DNA of 32,867 bases from Methanothrix sp. Lineage in GTDB: Archaea; Halobacteriota; Methanosarcinia; Methanotrichales; Methanotrichaceae. Shown here piece by piece: positions 8,729 to 17,389 of the stretch. The stretch is from assembly GCA_030611205.1 (NCBI GenBank), contig JAUWQF010000010.1, forward strand, positions 1 to 32,867, written 5' to 3'. How positions within the stretch are numbered: the stretch's first letter is position 1; each line of letters starts with the position of its first letter. The position numbers were made by a program, and so were the translations under genes. The notes below the pieces were generated by a model. It did no database searches. It was not told where the DNA came from and saw only the letters and a list, made by a program, of their open reading frames with translations.

Positions 8729-9501
8729 AAGAGAAAGAGGATGCGTACGAGGTGATCGACTCTCACTGTCATCTCGATTTCAAGAACTTCAAGAAGGACA
8801 GAGACGAGGTCATCCAGAGGGCCAGGTCTGCCGGGGTAGTCACCATGATCAACTCCGGTATAGATCTGGTCACCAACGAGAGGACCCTGAAGCTGGCCGC
8901 GAGTCACCCGTTCATATATCCCACCCTGGGTCTGAGCCCCAACAGTCTTGGGTATATGAGCGATGACGACGTCCAGGCGGTCCTGGACCAGATCAGAGGA
9001 CATTCGGCAGAGATCGTGGGCGTAGGCGAAGCAGGTCTCGACTACTATCGTTGTCCGGACCTGGCAGGACGAAAAAGACAAATAGAAATATTCCAGAAAG
9101 TGGTCGACCTGTCCAGAGAGCTGGACCTTCCCCAGGTGATACATGCCAGATTGGCCGAGGACGAATGCCTGGAGATGGTGCGTCATCTGGAGAAGGTGGT
9201 ATTCCACTGCTACGGCGGGAGCATGGCCACCATGAAGGAAGCCGTGGACCTGGGGTTCTACATATCTCTGGCCACGGTAGTCTGCCGCTCTGCCCATCAC
9301 CAGGTTCTGGCCAGGAACGTTCCTCTGGAGTCGCTACTGATCGAGACCGACAGCCCCTTCCTCTCTCCCCGGCGAGGCCGGAACGAGCCCTCCTACGTCC
9401 AGGACTCCGTGGCCCTGATCGCCAGGATCAAAGATATCGCTCCGGAGGATGTCGCTCGGACCACGACCAGGAACGCAATAAGGGCCTTCGACCTACAATA
9501 G
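8725..9501 (+). CDS. TatD family metal-dependent hydrolase
   Basis: 258 residues, the usual TatD length. The amidohydrolase-fold motifs are intact: DSHCHLDF near residue 12, GEAGLDYY near 97, VIHAR near 138, VFHCYGG near 158 and the metal-binding IETDSPFLSP near 208. Family members are metal-dependent DNases or exonucleases in DNA repair and quality control; the exact substrate here is unknown. The TTG start overlaps the leuA stop (TTGA) and has GGAGGAAG about 9 bases upstream, inside leuA, so the two are translationally coupled. GTG 8752 is an alternative start. Confidence 0.9.
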   Translation: MKEKEDAYEVIDSHCHLDFKNFKKDRDEVIQRARSAGVVTMINSGIDLVTNERTLKLAASHPFIYPTLGLSPNSLGYMSDDDVQAVLDQIRGHSAEIVGVGEAGLDYYRCPDLAGRKRQIEIFQKVVDLSRELDLPQVIHARLAEDECLEMVRHLEKVVFHCYGGSMATMKEAVDLGFYISLATVVCRSAHHQVLARNVPLESLLIETDSPFLSPRRGRNEPSYVQDSVALIARIKDIAPEDVARTTTRNAIRAFDLQ

Positions 9502-9571
9502 GCCCTCCACAACACCAACAAACATAGGAAATTATATTAGAGATAACCGCCGTTGGAGAATATGTGATCCG

Positions 9572-10057
9572 ATGCCCATACATTTCGAACATATCCTGAA
9601 ATATCTAGGTTCTAGGAAAGAGAGGGGCAGGAGAAAGATCGGCCTACTGGTAGATGGGCCTAACATGCTCCGGAAAGAGTTCCAGATCGACCTGGAAGAG
9701 ATCCGGGACATGCTGAAAGACTACGGCGACATCAAGTCCGGGATGGTCTTCCTGAACCAGTACGCCTCGGAGAAGCTGGTGGAAGCGGTGGAGAACCAGG
9801 GGTTCGAGCCGGTGATCTGCACCAGTGATGTGGACGTGAGGCTGGCGGTAGAGGGGATGGAGATGATATACAGCCCGGTAATAGACACCATCGCCTTTGT
9901 CACCCGAGACGCGGACTTCAAGCCCGTCCTCCTGAAAGCCAGGGAGAAGGGGAAAGAGACCATAATCTTCGGTGCCGAGCCCGGTTTATCCGTCGCCCTC
10001 AAGAACTCTGCCGATTATGTGATCGTGCTCAGGGACGGAGAGTACGTGATCGAGTGA
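9572..10057 (+). CDS. NYN domain (PIN-like) protein, TIGR00288/LabA-like family
   Basis: 161 residues. The core is a PIN-like fold of the NYN/LabA type: IGLLVDGPNML (Asp28), DVDVRLAVEGM in the middle and FVTRDADFKPVL, which supply the acidic residues of a metal-dependent ribonuclease site. A conserved archaeal family is built this way; its RNA target is not known. TATA-like AATTATAT at about 9531 and GGAG at about 9555 precede the ATG. It is a single gene between TatD and the rhomboid protease. Confidence 0.82.
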   Translation: MPIHFEHILKYLGSRKERGRRKIGLLVDGPNMLRKEFQIDLEEIRDMLKDYGDIKSGMVFLNQYASEKLVEAVENQGFEPVICTSDVDVRLAVEGMEMIYSPVIDTIAFVTRDADFKPVLLKAREKGKETIIFGAEPGLSVALKNSADYVIVLRDGEYVIE

Positions 10058-10121
10058 CCCTGTCCAGCATCTATTTGTACATCCTGTTTTAGACTCAGCG
10101 CTCCAAAGAGGTGTCGTCGGC

Positions 10122-10829
10122 TTGAAAGGTCTTTTCGTGTACAGAGGATTGAACGCACCCAGGAACGCTGTCATCCTTCTGAGAGACTGGTGGAAGGGTT
10201 CCGATCGCGATTATGGGGACGGATGGGACGACCCCGATCCCTGGGAAGATAATAGGACCCATTCGCCACCCAGATCATCACTTCCCTTGACCATCTCGGG
10301 TATGATACTGACCCTATGTGTCCTCCTCTTTCTGGTGCGGTTGGCGGCGCCTTCCTTCGCCCTCAACTATCTGGCCCTGAACCCGGCATTGGTGATGTCC
10401 CGACCTTGGACGCTGATCACCCATATGTTCATGCACGCCAACTTCAATCATCTCTTCTTCAACATGATATTCTTATTCTTCTTCGGAACCGAGCTGGAAC
10501 GCAGGATAGGGGAGAACCGGTTCCTCATGGTCTTCATCGTATCTGGACTGGTCGCCGCCTTTGGCCAGATGGCCGTGGTGCCCGTAGGCTTTATGCTTGG
10601 AGCAAGCGGCGCGCTCTACGGGGTGATGGGATGTCTGGCGGTGATCGCCCCGGAGATAAGGGTCCTCCTATTCTTCGTGATCCCTGTGAGCATAAGGGCA
10701 TCGGTGGTCCTCTTTGCCATTTTGGACTTCACCATGATGGGTAGCGCCGACAGCATAGCCCACATGGCTCATGTCGCCGGACTGGTGGCAGGTGTGGTCT
10801 TCGGGGAGACTATGAAGAGGAGATATTGA
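10122..10829 (+). CDS. Rhomboid family intramembrane serine protease
   Basis: 235 residues. An acidic, Trp/Asp-rich cytoplasmic N-terminal segment (about 1-55) precedes six predicted transmembrane helices. Rhomboid landmarks are present: HANFNHLFFN (His and Asn near the oxyanion hole, about 106-115), the catalytic serine in GASGALYG (about 160), and the catalytic histidine in HMAHVAGLVAG (about 216). It should cleave transmembrane substrates in the membrane; the substrate is unknown. The start is TTG with GAGGTG 8 bases upstream, which is better than any internal ATG. Confidence 0.92.
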   Translation: MKGLFVYRGLNAPRNAVILLRDWWKGSDRDYGDGWDDPDPWEDNRTHSPPRSSLPLTISGMILTLCVLLFLVRLAAPSFALNYLALNPALVMSRPWTLITHMFMHANFNHLFFNMIFLFFFGTELERRIGENRFLMVFIVSGLVAAFGQMAVVPVGFMLGASGALYGVMGCLAVIAPEIRVLLFFVIPVSIRASVVLFAILDFTMMGSADSIAHMAHVAGLVAGVVFGETMKRRY

Positions 10830-10895
10830 TAGGCTCGACTTTGGAAGGGTAAATAGTATGAAATAGTAGGGATAATAAGAGAAAGAGAAGATATA

Positions 10896-12509
10896 TTGGC
10901 TTTATCGTACCTGGGGCAGAGCTCGGGACGGCTTATGGGGGTACATGGCAAGGTGAGTGATGTGGACGATCTCCTCGGCGGCGATGGCAGTTTGGGGAAC
11001 GCGATCGGCATAATCGTGGGCGAGACGAGCGTTCTTGATTTCAGGTTCTTGATCGGAGATGAGACCGGTAGAGGCGCGTACGTGAAGGTGCGGGACGTCT
11101 CTGGGGGTTGGATCCTCGCCCATGTGGAAGACGTGACGCGATCCAACGCCGCCTACAACCTGAACCAGGTCGATAAGAAGAAGACCGAGGCCAAAGAGCG
11201 GATGGTAGGAACCGCCCGGGTGATCGGTCTGGCTGCCAACGGGAAGCTCCAGATCCCCACCACCCCGCCCCACCCGGGAGACCACGTCCTCATGGCAGAT
11301 GATACGCTGATAAAGAGGGCGTTGGGGCTATCGAGGGGCAACCTGTACATCGGTCTTCTGGATGGGCGCAACCTCAAGGTGAAGCTGGATGCCAACACCT
11401 TCGTCCAGAAGCATTGCAGCATCCTCGCCAAGACGGGTAGCGGAAAATCTTATACCGCAGCGGTGGTGCTCGAAGAGCTTCTGGAGAAGAACGTTGCCCT
11501 TCTCATAATCGATCCTCATGGTGAGTACGTCTCCATGAAGGATAAGAACAACGAAGGGGACTTTGCCAGGTATGGGATACAGCCCAGGGGTTACGATGTG
11601 ACCGTCTACTCTCCTGCATACCAGGGGGTAAACCCAAATGCAGACAAGGCCTTCCGGTTCGATGGGAAAAACCTGACCGCCCGGGAGATCACCGGTTTGT
11701 TTCCCGATGACGTTACGGACAGCCAGATGGGCGTCCTTTACGAGGCCATAAAGGCCCTCGCCGTGGAGAAAGAGAACTACTATCTGGAAGATATAATCTC
11801 TCAGGCGGAGAAGGATACCAGCAAGGCCAAATGGGGCCTGATCAGGCGCATGGAAGCTTTGGTGGACCTGGGCATATTCTCGGGCCGCCCTACCAAGTCG
11901 AAGGACCTCCTCCGGCGGGGGAAGGCATCGGTCGTGGACATGACCGGGGTGCCGCCGGACCTCCAGGGCATGATCGTGGCCAAGCTTCTGACGGACCTCT
12001 TCGATGCCAGGAAGAGAGGAAAGGTCTCGCCCGGCATGGTGGTCATAGAGGAGGCTCACAACTACATACCGGAACGGGGGAGCGGCAAGGCGGCCAGCAC
12101 GGGCATCATCAGGACCATCGCCGCCGAGGGCCGGAAGTTCGGGCTAGGTCTGCTGGTGATAAGCCAGAGGCCGGCCAGGGTGGACAAGAACGTGATATCT
12201 CAGTGCAACACCCAGATCATTCTCAGGGTCACCAACCCCAACGACCTTCGGGCGCTGAGCAAGGGGATCGAGGGGATGAGCGCCGATCTCGAAGATGATA
12301 TAATGAGGCTGCCTCCAGGAACGGCAATGCTGGTCAGCAACGAGATCGAACGGCCGGTGACGGTCAATATCAGGCCCAGGAAGAGCAAGCACGGTGGGAT
12401 CAGTCCCCTCATAGTTGCCGGCGAGAAGAAAGATGATAAAGGCAAGAAGCCGACCAGATCCGAGAAGAAGAAGGGCGGCGGCCTGCTCCGGAAGATACTG
12501 GGAAAGTAG
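10896..12509 (+). CDS. herA: HerA-like ATPase (FtsK/HerA family, DUF87)
   Basis: 537 residues. An N-terminal HAS-barrel-like region (about 1-125) is followed by a RecA-type ATPase with Walker A AKTGSGKSYT (near 180) and Walker B GMVVIEEAHNYIPE (near 378), then a sensor region (ISQRPARVDKNVISQCNTQ) typical of HerA. HerA hexamers translocate along double-stranded DNA and work with NurA, Mre11 and Rad50 in end resection; none of these genes is adjacent, so this may be a HerA paralogue with another partner. The C-terminus is Lys-rich (KKDDKGKKPTRSEKKKGG). The start is uncertain: TTG 10896 has a weak site, and ATG 10935 would remove 13 residues. Confidence 0.85.
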   Translation: MALSYLGQSSGRLMGVHGKVSDVDDLLGGDGSLGNAIGIIVGETSVLDFRFLIGDETGRGAYVKVRDVSGGWILAHVEDVTRSNAAYNLNQVDKKKTEAKERMVGTARVIGLAANGKLQIPTTPPHPGDHVLMADDTLIKRALGLSRGNLYIGLLDGRNLKVKLDANTFVQKHCSILAKTGSGKSYTAAVVLEELLEKNVALLIIDPHGEYVSMKDKNNEGDFARYGIQPRGYDVTVYSPAYQGVNPNADKAFRFDGKNLTAREITGLFPDDVTDSQMGVLYEAIKALAVEKENYYLEDIISQAEKDTSKAKWGLIRRMEALVDLGIFSGRPTKSKDLLRRGKASVVDMTGVPPDLQGMIVAKLLTDLFDARKRGKVSPGMVVIEEAHNYIPERGSGKAASTGIIRTIAAEGRKFGLGLLVISQRPARVDKNVISQCNTQIILRVTNPNDLRALSKGIEGMSADLEDDIMRLPPGTAMLVSNEIERPVTVNIRPRKSKHGGISPLIVAGEKKDDKGKKPTRSEKKKGGGLLRKILGK

Positions 12510-12556
12510 AAGACGTGACGCGCCGACGTGCCCTCTCGACCTCTCTCGATCTTGTT

Positions 12557-13756
12557 CTAAGCGCTCGCTTCTGCACGTCCCATACCCGCGGTTTTTCTCA
12601 TCCTCATAAGCAGCAGCGATGCCAGGAGCGCCGCCGCGGCTCCGAAGAGGAAGGGCGCCGTGGAACTCTGGTATTGCCAGAGGAGACCGGCGACGATGCC
12701 CGAGAGGATCGCGGCCAGACCGACCGCCGCGTGGTAGGCTCCCAGGGCGGTACCCCTCGTGCTCGTCCTGGAGAGGTCGGATACGAACGCCCTTTCTGCG
12801 CCGTCAACCATGGCGAAGACCAGGCCGTAGAGGGCGAAGAGCAGGATCAAGCCCGGGACGGTGGAGACGTATGCGAACCCCGCACAGACGAGGGCGAAGA
12901 GGGCGTACCCCACCAGGAGGACGTTCCTCCGGCCCACCCGGTCGGACCATATGCCGCTGGGTATGGAGAGTCCGGCGTAGACGACGTTGAAAAATATATA
13001 GAGCAGAAGCGGAGCGCCCACGGCCAGGTCTCCGGCGAAGAACTGGCTTGCCCGGAGGAGGAAGAACATGTAGCTGAAGTTGCCCAGGGCGAAGAGGGAA
13101 GATATGACCACGAACCTGCGGAGGTCCGGGGAGAGGGACGATATGCCCAGATCGCGACCGCGGTTCCGGGAGGGCGCCTTGATCGTCTCTCTGACGGGGA
13201 TGAGCGGTCCCAGAGCGATTATGGCGATGAGACCCGCCAGGATGAAGATTGACCTGAAGTCCATCCCCCCTTGCCACAGTAGATAAGCCAGCGCCGAGCC
13301 GATTATGGCGCCTATGGTGTCCAGCGCCCTGTGGATGCCGAACCCTCTCCCCCGCGTCTCTTCGGGCGCGGACTCGGCGATGATGGCGTCCCTGGGCGCA
13401 GAACGTATCCCCTTGCCGCATCGCTCCAGGGTCTTCAGGAGAAACACGTGCTGCCAGATCACAGCCGTCGAGAGCAAGAGCTTGCCCAGGGCAGAGATGC
13501 TGTAGCCCGCGACGACCAAAGGCTTTCTCCGGCCCACGCGGTCGGACCAGTAGCCTGAGAGAATCTTCAGGACGCTGGGGATACCGTCGCTCAGGCCTCC
13601 GATGAGGCCCACGGCCAGGCCGCCGCCGCCCAAAGAGATTATGAACAGGGGCAGGATGGGCTGGATGATCTCGCTGCTGGCGTCGTTGAGGAGGCTTACC
13701 AGACCCAGCAGGGGGATGTTCTTCTTCTCTTCTTGTGGCGGGGGGGGGTCGGGCAT
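12557..13756 (-). CDS. MFS transporter
   Basis: About 399 residues with twelve predicted membrane helices. The loop motifs GYWSDRVGRRKPLVVAGY (after helix 2) and GIWSDRVGRRNVLLVGY (the same place in the second half) are the classic major facilitator signature, so the two six-helix halves are complete. SSEIIQPILPLF in helix 1 resembles archaeal and bacterial drug or metabolite efflux members; the substrate cannot be read. I use ATG 13756 (MPDPPPPQEEKK). The track's start at 13903 adds about 49 residues without family character. The gene converges on the HerA-like gene with 47 bases between stops. A nine-C tract sits just after the start. Confidence 0.88.
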   Translation of the reverse strand: MPDPPPPQEEKKNIPLLGLVSLLNDASSEIIQPILPLFIISLGGGGLAVGLIGGLSDGIPSVLKILSGYWSDRVGRRKPLVVAGYSISALGKLLLSTAVIWQHVFLLKTLERCGKGIRSAPRDAIIAESAPEETRGRGFGIHRALDTIGAIIGSALAYLLWQGGMDFRSIFILAGLIAIIALGPLIPVRETIKAPSRNRGRDLGISSLSPDLRRFVVISSLFALGNFSYMFFLLRASQFFAGDLAVGAPLLLYIFFNVVYAGLSIPSGIWSDRVGRRNVLLVGYALFALVCAGFAYVSTVPGLILLFALYGLVFAMVDGAERAFVSDLSRTSTRGTALGAYHAAVGLAAILSGIVAGLLWQYQSSTAPFLFGAAAALLASLLLMRMRKTAGMGRAEASA

Positions 13757-13905
13757 CGGGTTGGTCTTAGTTGGGGCATGGACTATTAGGTTTTGGTCGA
13801 GGTAGACGTAACCTATGCTTACTTTTTTGCTCAAGGCGATCTTGGAAAACGTGTCCTTCCTCTCTTCGGTCTGGTAGCATCGATCATTGGCCACCGCTTG
13901 CACAC

Positions 13906-13936
13906 CAAAAATAAGGTGAACCAGGTTCAGTTCACC
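13906..13936 (-). terminator. Hairpin plus T-tract terminator overlapping a stop codon
   Basis: On the minus strand GGTGAAC and GTTCACC (13930-13936 and 13915-13921) form a perfect 7-bp stem whose loop contains the TGA stop of the phosphoribosyltransferase gene, followed by TTATTTTT. This is shaped like a bacterial intrinsic terminator; the T-rich tail alone would suffice in archaea. Confidence 0.55.
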
Positions 13937-14547
13937 CTGATGACCTTTAGCAGCGACCGGACCGGCACGCCCGCGATATCCACGATCCCCTTCTTGTCCA
14001 GGATGACCCCGATGGCGTTGGTCCGGGCATCCCGCATGCTCAGCATATTTACCGCCTCTTCCAGGGTCCTCCCCGAGGTGATGATGTCATCCACCACGAC
14101 GCACTCCTTCCCTTTCACGTCGGCGAAGTTGGCGCTGAAGCTGCCCTTCGTCACCACGTCGTTCTCCTGCGACCACCTCTGCTTGGAGGGCGTGTATATC
14201 GCCATATCCACCTCCATCGTCTCGGCTACCATATTGGCCAGGGGAACTCCGCTCAGGGCTATACCCACCACCAGATCCACACTTTCGCCGGATTCCTCCA
14301 GGCATTCGTAGATCATGTCCGTCAGAGCCTGGGAAATATAACGAAGCCTATAGGCGTTTCTCCCTATGGTGCTCCAGTCCACAGATATGTCCTTGGGCCC
14401 CGGGATGTCCCCCTTCTCTTCGGCATGAGTCAAGAGCCAGGTAACGGTCTCTCGGGATATGTTCAGCTCTTCAGATATCTGTCCCTCTACCAGTCCCTCG
14501 GATTTCAGCTTGGCGGCCTTCTCCATCAACGTATCTATATTTTTCAT
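13927..14547 (-). CDS. HTH-phosphoribosyltransferase regulator (GfcR / PyrE-like)
   Basis: 206 residues from ATG 14547. Residues 1-50 form a helix-turn-helix (EGQISEELNISRETVTWLL). The rest is a type I phosphoribosyltransferase domain with the PRPP loop VVVDDIITSGRT near 150. This is the archaeal orotate-phosphoribosyltransferase-like family, which includes haloarchaeal GfcR, a transcription activator of sugar catabolism that senses metabolites through the PRT domain. In a methanogen the target genes are unknown. It is unlikely to be the true PyrE because of the DNA-binding domain. An AGGAGG site lies inside the last codons of nob1, 7 or more bases upstream, so translation is coupled; the track's longer start at 14601 lies within nob1. 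Confidence 0.87.
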   Translation of the reverse strand: MKNIDTLMEKAAKLKSEGLVEGQISEELNISRETVTWLLTHAEEKGDIPGPKDISVDWSTIGRNAYRLRYISQALTDMIYECLEESGESVDLVVGIALSGVPLANMVAETMEVDMAIYTPSKQRWSQENDVVTKGSFSANFADVKGKECVVVDDIITSGRTLEEAVNMLSMRDARTNAIGVILDKKGIVDIAGVPVRSLLKVIRVN

Positions 14548-14549
14548 CT

Positions 14550-15011
14550 TCAAACCCCCCTCCTTCTTTTTCTTCTGGCAGGAGTACCACATACCGGACA
14601 CTCTTCACCCTGGAAAGACTGTCCGCAGCCGACGCACCTTTTGGCCCGCTTTATGACCTTCTTGATCAAAGGCTGGGCCACCGGCTCGACCCTGAGACCC
14701 AGATGAAGGGCGACGTTCTGGAGCGCGTAGTCGTCGGTCGCCAGCGGGACCTCCAGCACCAGGGCCACGGCCAGCAGCTCCAGGTCGACGGACGACAACG
14801 TGGACAGGTCTCCCGTCTCCCGGGCGGCCCGTTCTGCCCTATCCAGCGCCTCCTTAGACGGTCTCTCTATCCTGACCTCGGCGATCTGGAACCGCATCCG
14901 GGACCGGATATCCTTCAGCTCCTGCTCCACCCCGGGGACGGTGACCACCTCTCCTGCCAGGGTCTTGCCATATATGAACACCGATGAGTCTGCGATGATG
15001 AGCGCGCACAT
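14550..15011 (-). CDS. nob1: Ribosome biogenesis endonuclease Nob1
   Basis: 153 residues. An N-terminal PIN domain (IIADSSVFIYG with Asp8, SSVDLELLAVA, LATDDYALQ) is joined to a zinc ribbon (CVGCGQSFQGEECPVCG) and an Arg/Lys-rich tail. Nob1 cleaves the 3' end of precursor 16S rRNA (the D-site equivalent) during small-subunit maturation. The length is typical of archaeal Nob1. ATG 15011 has a TATA-like stretch just upstream (15026-15036), so the mRNA may be leaderless. Its last codons supply the ribosome binding site of the next gene. Confidence 0.92.
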   Translation of the reverse strand: MCALIIADSSVFIYGKTLAGEVVTVPGVEQELKDIRSRMRFQIAEVRIERPSKEALDRAERAARETGDLSTLSSVDLELLAVALVLEVPLATDDYALQNVALHLGLRVEPVAQPLIKKVIKRAKRCVGCGQSFQGEECPVCGTPARRKRRRGV

Positions 15012-15136
15012 CCTGATACTTTTGGCTATAATACTACTTGGATCTTACCTCGAAGAATATGTCGCCGATCGATGGATCTTTGAGGACGGACCAAAACGCT
15101 ATTATCGTATAATGATTTCCAGTGGTGAGAGATCCC

Positions 15137-15535
15137 ATGGCCAAGAAAAAGAAGCCCAAGAAGAAGAAACCAAAAGCCACAACGAAGACGGAAGAAGAAG
15201 ATACGCAGATCGTCGTCGATAAAGAGACCGATAGGAAGAAGGCGCATATCGACGGGATCATCAAGACCCTGTTTCCAGCCGTTCTGGGCGTCGTCTTCGG
15301 CTTTCTCTGCTACAGCGCTCTTGGCACCGGCGCGCCCGAAGAAGGGGCATCCGGGATGATATACCCCTGGTACTTCGTCATGACCATATTGATCGGAGTC
15401 ACCATCTTAGTTCAGAAGTACGTCTATCCCTTCATGAAGATAGACGTCCAGAATTTCGAGGGGAAAGATTGGATCTACGTAGAGTTCATCGCCGTGGACC
15501 TCTGGCTGGTAACCTGGACGATCCTCCTCAACTAG
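15137..15535 (+). CDS. EMC6-like archaeal membrane protein
   Basis: 132 residues. A very Lys-rich cytoplasmic N-terminus (AKKKKPKKKKP) is followed by three hydrophobic segments: about 38-58 (LFPAVLGVVFGFLCYSAL), 74-95 (WYFVMTILIGVTILVQKYV) and 112-131 (FIAVDLWLVTWTILLN). This matches the small methanogen family named EMC6-like, suggested to be related to a subunit of the membrane-insertion EMC complex; that role is unproven in archaea. I choose ATG 15137 with GGTGA 8 bases upstream over GTG 15122. It ends 9 bases before the ABCE1 start. Confidence 0.72.
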   Translation: MAKKKKPKKKKPKATTKTEEEDTQIVVDKETDRKKAHIDGIIKTLFPAVLGVVFGFLCYSALGTGAPEEGASGMIYPWYFVMTILIGVTILVQKYVYPFMKIDVQNFEGKDWIYVEFIAVDLWLVTWTILLN

Positions 15536-15544
15536 GTGGAGTGC

Positions 15545-17311
15545 ATGCGGATCGCGGTAATCGACAGAGACCGGTGCCAGCCTAGAAAGTGCTCCCGAGA
15601 ATGTGAATATTTTTGTCCCCCCGTAAGGACCGGCGACGAGACTATCGTATTCCAGGACGGCAAGCCGGTTATCACCGAGAGCCTCTGTGTCGGCTGCGGG
15701 ATCTGTATTAAAAAGTGTCCCTTTGGGGCCATCCACATCATCAACCTGCCGGACGAGCTGGATAAACCCATCCATCGTTACGGTGAGAACGGGTTTGCCC
15801 TCTACGGGCTCCCCGTACCCGCGGAAGGAAAAGTGGTGGGGATACTGGGACCCAACGGGATCGGGAAGAGTACCGCGGTGGGCATCCTCTCCGGACTCCT
15901 CTGTCCCAACCTGGGCAAAGAGGCGTCCTGGGAAGAGGTGGTCAGGTTACATTCCGGATCTGCTCTGGGGGACTACCTGAAAATGGTGGTCGAACATGGG
16001 ATCAGTACCGCCTACAAGCCCCAATACGTAAGCCGTATACCCAAAGGACATTCGGGATCGGTGAGACGTCTCCTGGAGATGACCGACGAGAGGGATGCCC
16101 TCTTTGAGCTGGCCGACAAGCTGGGCCTGAACCCCATAATGGACCGAGATATCTCCAGCCTGAGCGGTGGCGAGCTCCAGCGGGTGGCCATCGCTGCCTG
16201 CGCGGCGAGAGATGCCAACGTCTACTTCTTCGACGAGATCAGCCCCTATCTGGACATATTCCAAAGGATCCGCGCCGCCAGGGTGATCAGGGAGCTGGCA
16301 TCAGATAGGTCTGTGATGGTGGTGGAGCACGACCTGGCCCTTCTCGACCTGCTGGCGGACGCCGTCCATCTGGTCTATGGTACTCCTGGAGCCTACGGCG
16401 TGATCACCCGGCCTAAAGGGGTTAGGGTGGGGATAAACCAGTACATCCGGGGCTACCTCCCCGACGAGAACATAAGGACCCGGTCGGAGCCCATCGAGTT
16501 CGAGGTGCACGCTCCCAGGGCGGAGAAGGACGTTCCCGTACTGGTGGAGTACGATACGTTTACCAAGAGCTACCCCCAATTTCAGCTTACCGCAGAGGCG
16601 GGGGTCATCAGGGCGAGCGAGGTGGTGGGGATACTGGGGCCCAACGGGATCGGGAAGAGTACTTATATCAAGATCCTTGGCGGGATCGAAGAGCCCGACG
16701 AGGGTGAGCTGGACCTCGATCTCAAGATATCCTACAAGCCCCAGTACGTGAAAGCGGATTTTGATATATCCGTCCGGGAGTTCCTCAGAGGGATTACCGC
16801 CGATATCGATTCCAGCTATTACCAGTCGGAGTTCGTCAATCCCATGGGTCTGGAGAACCTGATGGACCAGTCTCTCACCGAGCTGAGCGGCGGCGAACTC
16901 CAGCGAGTGGCCATCATCGCTTGTTTGAGCAGGGAGGCAGATCTCTACCTGCTGGACGAACCCTCGGCCCATCTCGACGTGGAGCAGAGGATGATGACCG
17001 CAAAGGTCATGAGACGGTTTGCGGAGAGTGCCGAGCGGTCGGTCTTGGTGGTGGACCACGACATATACCTGATCGACCTGCTATCCGAGAGGTTGATCGT
17101 CTTCGACGGGGTGCCCGGCAAGAAAGGGGTCTCTCACCCGCCCTACGATATGAGGACGGGGATGAACTGCTTTTTGGCGGGGATAGGGATCACCTTCCGG
17201 AGAGACGAGGAGACTCGCCGACCCAGGGTGAACAAACCCGGATCCCGGCTGGACCGGTCCCAAAAGGCCAGCGGCGAGTATTACTACTATGCGATAGAGG
17301 GCTCCGGATAG
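15545..17311 (+). CDS. Ribosome recycling factor ABCE1 (RNase L inhibitor homologue)
   Basis: 588 residues, the normal length. The N-terminal domain binds two 4Fe-4S clusters (cysteines in DRCQPRKCSRECEYFC and CVGCGICIKKC). Two ABC ATPase domains follow, each with Walker A GPNGIGKST (near 104 and 368) and signature LSGGELQRVAI, plus H-loops EHD and DHD. ABCE1 splits ribosomes after termination together with aRF1/aPelota. ATG 15545 (MRIAVIDRDRC) matches the family start and has GGTGGAG just upstream; the track's GTG 15536 is 9 bases earlier. It lies in a run of translation and folding genes. Confidence 0.96.
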   Translation: MRIAVIDRDRCQPRKCSRECEYFCPPVRTGDETIVFQDGKPVITESLCVGCGICIKKCPFGAIHIINLPDELDKPIHRYGENGFALYGLPVPAEGKVVGILGPNGIGKSTAVGILSGLLCPNLGKEASWEEVVRLHSGSALGDYLKMVVEHGISTAYKPQYVSRIPKGHSGSVRRLLEMTDERDALFELADKLGLNPIMDRDISSLSGGELQRVAIAACAARDANVYFFDEISPYLDIFQRIRAARVIRELASDRSVMVVEHDLALLDLLADAVHLVYGTPGAYGVITRPKGVRVGINQYIRGYLPDENIRTRSEPIEFEVHAPRAEKDVPVLVEYDTFTKSYPQFQLTAEAGVIRASEVVGILGPNGIGKSTYIKILGGIEEPDEGELDLDLKISYKPQYVKADFDISVREFLRGITADIDSSYYQSEFVNPMGLENLMDQSLTELSGGELQRVAIIACLSREADLYLLDEPSAHLDVEQRMMTAKVMRRFAESAERSVLVVDHDIYLIDLLSERLIVFDGVPGKKGVSHPPYDMRTGMNCFLAGIGITFRRDEETRRPRVNKPGSRLDRSQKASGEYYYYAIEGSG

Positions 17312-17343
17312 GCCCAAGTTTGCGGATAGCATCTCTCCGATGC

Positions 17344-17352
17344 GTATTTATC
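17344..17352 (+). promoter_or_regulatory. TATA-like box of the FKBP-FKBP-YwbE operon
   Basis: GTATTTATC lies about 40 bases before ATG 17390, followed by a strong GAGGAGG ribosome binding site. The position suits a short-leader transcript for the three-gene run. Confidence 0.4.
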
Positions 17353-17389
17353 GGGTTTCAGGACGGGAGATGGTGAGGAGGTTCCAAGG

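Noticed and set aside
8065-9300. 411-residue minus-strand frame across leuA and TatD
   Set aside because: It is a shadow of two clear genes on the other strand, with no domain pattern.
16301-17059. 252-residue minus-strand frame
   Set aside because: It is antisense to the ABCE1 ATPase domains.
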